A DNA stretch of 64,000 bases from Lumnitzera littorea (lineage: Eukaryota; Streptophyta; Magnoliopsida; Myrtales; Combretaceae), in assembly GCA_024138015.1 (NCBI GenBank), contig JAMXBB010000003.1, positions 73,553,813 through 73,617,812 on the forward strand, in the 5' to 3' direction. Below the pieces are notes generated by a model. That model was not told the origin of the DNA, did no database searches, and saw only the letters and a list, made by a program, of their open reading frames with translations. The translations under genes were made by a program, and so were the position numbers. Positions within the stretch are counted from its first letter, which is position 1; every line of letters starts with the position of its first letter. Of this stretch, positions 61,688 through 64,000 are shown in pieces.

Positions 61688-62071
61688 ATAGACACCTAAT
61701 TTTTGCCCCCCCCCCCCCTTTTATTTTTCAAATTAGGTTATAGGGTCTTAAATCAAAAAAGTTCAAAAAAATAGAAAATTAGATAAAGCCCCAAAAAATG
61801 AAGAAATTTAGAAAAAATAGGAATTCTAGAAAAATATCAAAAGATAGGAAAATAGGAAAAAGTACAAAAAAAATAAGAAATTTAGAAAAAATACAAAATA
61901 AAATAGGGTATTTAGAAAATAATAAATTTTTAGGTTGTTTAAATAGAATATAATTTTAATTTCAATTTCAATAGTTTTGAATAAAAGGCTGTTGGGTTTA
62001 GGTTTAGATTTGAATCTAGCTCAAGCTAACTTGGTTCATATGTGTAATTAATTACATATATAAATAAGGAA

Positions 62072-62190
62072 AAACTAATAGCTTAGTTGGATGAGCATTT
62101 GGACTTGATATTGCATATGACTTGGAGATCTTAGGTTCAATCCATGGAAGGTGCAAAATCTATCTTTTATTTTTTTTTCTCACTTTATTG
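62072..62190 (+). ncRNA. tRNA-derived SINE head or pol III promoter
   Basis: TAGCTTAGTTGG at 62079-62090 fits the pol III A-box consensus exactly. GGTTCAATCC at 62134-62143 fits the B-box consensus GGTTCRANYC, 55 bp further on. A T-rich tract (62161-62179) follows that could end pol III transcription. This is the layout of the tRNA-like head of plant SINEs. The tRNA stems are not well kept, so it is not a tRNA gene. Whether it is a SINE inserted in the LTR or part of the LTR itself cannot be told from one copy. Confidence 0.45.
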
Positions 62191-62402
62191 CTATGTCATT
62201 GCTACGTCACGGGCTACGTCATCACCATGTCATTTGCTAACTTACTTCTAAGTATGGTAAATACATTCCGACACACTTCGACACATTCATATACGCTCAG
62301 CTATGTATTGGGCACCATATATTATCCAAGTTTGTCCTTTTCAAAATTAGAAGAAAATCATATTGCATTTAATTTTTTCTATCCTTAACACGACCATGAC
62401 AC

Positions 62403-62415
62403 CTATAAATAGGGG
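62403..62415 (+). promoter_or_regulatory. TATA box of the Ogre/Tat-like LTR
   Basis: CTATAAATAGGGG is a strong plant TATA box. The transcript start of the retroelement would lie about 30 bp downstream, in the ACACAACGAAAAC region. Confidence 0.65.
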
Positions 62416-62564
62416 TCTACTCTTCATTTTCAAAACACAACGAAAACTTCGAAACACTTTAGAAAAAACAAAAATCAAAGTTGCCTCTCTCTAGTATGGT
62501 TCATCTCTCTCTAGGATAGCATCCCCTATGGTGTTTTTACAAAAACCACCACCATTAGATTTCT

Positions 62565-62780
62565 CGAGCCGACTCCAAGTCGAAGTGAGCGGATCCAAGC
62601 TAAAGTGAGCCAATCTAAGCCAAAGTGAGCCAATCCAAGCCAAAGTGAGCCGACCGAGTCGATCTATGCCGAATTGAGCCGACTGAGTTGAAGTGAGCTG
62701 ACTGAACCAATCTAAGCTGAAGTGAGCCAACCGAGTCGATTCAAGCCGAAATGAGCCGATTCGAGCCAATCCGAGTCGAC
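62565..62780 (+). repeat. GAGCC-type tandem repeat in the LTR
   Basis: The word AAGTGAGCC (variants ATTGAGCC, AAATGAGCC) recurs at about 62583, 62603, 62623, 62643, 62672, 62691, 62720 and 62750. Spacing is 20, 20, 20, 29, 19, 29 and 29-30. Between them lie AATCCAAGCC and GACCGAGTCG words. The stretch is much more GC-rich than the rest of the LTR. Confidence 0.85.
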
Positions 62781-63773
62781 CTGGTTTTACTTTTTCCTTT
62801 TTTTTTTTTAAATTCATTTGTTTATTTGTAAATGTTATAAATGAGAAAAAGAAAAAAAGAAAAAAGAACGAAAAAGAAAAAAGATAGAGAAGAAAAACAA
62901 AAAGAAAAAAGAAAGAAAGAAAGTAGTCTATTTATTTATTTTACTAGAAATAGATAGAATAAGTATAAAATAAATAAGATAATATAATAAAAATAAAAAT
63001 AAATAAATAGGTTAGTAAACAAAAATCATTTTCACACTTAAAAAAATTAAGCTTTCTAAAAATAAATGAAAATAAATAGACTTTTTGCCAAATTAGGACT
63101 ATTTTAGAATTTCCAAAAATAAAACATCAATTAGGACTCTTTAAAAGAATTTCCTTAAATAAATGGAATTGGGTAAAAACGTAAATACGACTTTTTTTTT
63201 TAAATTAAAATCAAACCACCCACTAACGTTTTTTTATAAACGAACTATGGAAGTCTGATTCCGAATAGTGGGTACGTAGGCACCCGTACACAAGTATAGG
63301 GCGACTTAAAATATGGAAATTTTTATTTTTTCCATTTTTAGATATTTATGTAAATTAATCAATTTAGTCGCATGTATCACAATTAGATGTTTTTTAGAAA
63401 TTAAAAAGGGTATATTTGAAAAGCGAAGTTAAATTTGGAAAGTTAAAAGGTGGTACCCGTTTAGGGTTTAATAAACTAGCCCCCGGACTTAAATCTCTAG
63501 TTTTCATAAAAGCCGTTTTATAAATTGTTTTTTTTTTTTTTAAATCGATAGACTAGTAGCTAAGTTATAACCAATCTACCCAATTAGTTATAACTTAACT
63601 CCCAACTCTGGTCGGGTGGCGACTCCATTCCCTTTTTAAATTGAAAAAACGGTTTTCTTTAAACCCTAGTCGATGGCTAATATTAAATGGGTAAGGGTTT
63701 AATACTGGTTGGTTTAAAGAAGACCTAATTTTATAAAAAGAACTAGGAGGGTGAAAAACCAGGCTTGACAGCT

Positions 63774-63791
63774 TGGCGACTCCACTGGGGA
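63774..63791 (+). other. Primer binding site of the Ogre/Tat-like element
   Basis: TGGCGACTCCACTGGGGA follows the LTR end (…CTTGACA) after three bases. This sequence is characteristic of Ogre-group elements, whose primer is thought to be tRNA-Arg. A shorter related word, TGGCGACTCCATTCCC, occurs within the LTR near 63617. The remaining ~210 bp to the window end are untranslated leader with no ORF. Confidence 0.6.
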
Positions 63792-64000
63792 CCATTAAGA
63801 GGGCTAACTACTTAAAAACATTTCGAAATTAGAATCGCTTTTCAAATTACCTGCATTGTTTAGTTATTTATTTATTTACTTCTTTATATATTGATTTGTT
63901 TATTTATTGTTAGCTTCGTGTATATATTTGTTTTAATTAGCATATTTATTTTGTAAATAGCATGCATTGGGGCATAGGGTTTCATTTGTTGCATCAAAGA

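Larger units (their letters stand above)
61690..63770 (+). mobile_element. Ogre/Tat-like LTR (5' LTR of an element leaving the window)
   Basis: It begins AGACACCTAATTTTTGCCCC with a run of 13 C (61706-61718) and ends GGCTTGACA. The first base of the usual TGACACC start appears changed. The end is followed after three bases by a primer-site sequence, so this is the left LTR of an element whose body lies beyond base 64000. The parts, in order, are an A-rich block with GAAAAAATAG-type words (61740-61930), a pol III-like A/B box pair (62079-62143), a TATA box CTATAAATAGGGG at 62403-62415, a GAGCC-rich tandem repeat (62565-62780), a purine-rich tract (62840-62930), and a T-rich U5. Length is about 2.1 kb. 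The open frame at 62491-62817 (minus) is the translated tandem repeat, not a gene. Confidence 0.65.

Noticed and set aside
62491..62817. 108-codon minus-strand open frame rich in R, L and S
   Set aside because: It is a translation of the GAGCC tandem repeat in the Ogre-type LTR.

Overview
The window reads as nuclear DNA from a flowering plant, most probably a eudicot. It is strongly A+T-rich with many (TA)n and poly-A/T tracts. It carries plant Ty3/gypsy, Athila-like and Ogre/Tat-like LTR retrotransposon remains, an L1-type LINE, and one plant-type bHLH gene with a GT-AG intron. No bacterial, viral or CRISPR features were seen. I cannot name the species.

The only gene I consider intact is a two-exon bHLH transcription factor on the minus strand (40139-41917), in the Arabidopsis bHLH106/bHLH107 group. 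Everything else is intergenic DNA or decayed mobile elements.

Layout. 1-10 kb: AT-rich DNA with a LINE RNase H relic near 2.4-2.7 kb, then an old repeat block (5.6-9.5 kb) in which two ~370-bp direct repeats bracket a ~475-bp duplication and a ~140-bp tandem array. 10.3-11.1 kb: a promoter-like, pyrimidine-rich island without a gene. 13.0 kb: a fold-back MITE. 15.0-15.3 kb: a small, less AT-rich ORF behind a TATA box. 18.2-18.7 kb: a relic of what looks like a gamma-clade RNA-dependent RNA polymerase. 19.5-26.2 kb: two solo LTRs of one long-LTR family, each with its own 5-bp target duplication. 26.2-28.0 kb: a MULE-like transposase N-terminal relic. 28.0-33.4 kb: a gypsy element with both LTRs, TSD, PBS and PPT but a large internal pol deletion. 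36.2-38.3 kb: a minus-strand solo-LTR candidate. 40.1-42.1 kb: the bHLH gene and promoter. 44.3-44.7 kb: a second MITE copy. 44.9-48.1 kb: a 5'-truncated LINE, minus strand. 48.2-53.0 kb: non-coding retroelement-like DNA. 53-56.1 kb: a third member of the long-LTR family. 57.4-59.9 kb: an Athila-like gag/protease/RT fragment, plus strand. 59.9-61.7 kb: a gypsy integrase fragment, minus strand. 61.7-64.0 kb: an Ogre/Tat-like LTR with PBS, continuing past the window end.

I found no convincing new multi-gene system. The observations most worth checking are the paired solo LTRs, the RDR relic, the fold-back MITE family, the 140-bp array between direct repeats, and an exact pol III A-box/B-box pair inside the Ogre-type LTR. 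All boundaries were read by eye; where I call two stretches homologous, this is from visual alignment.
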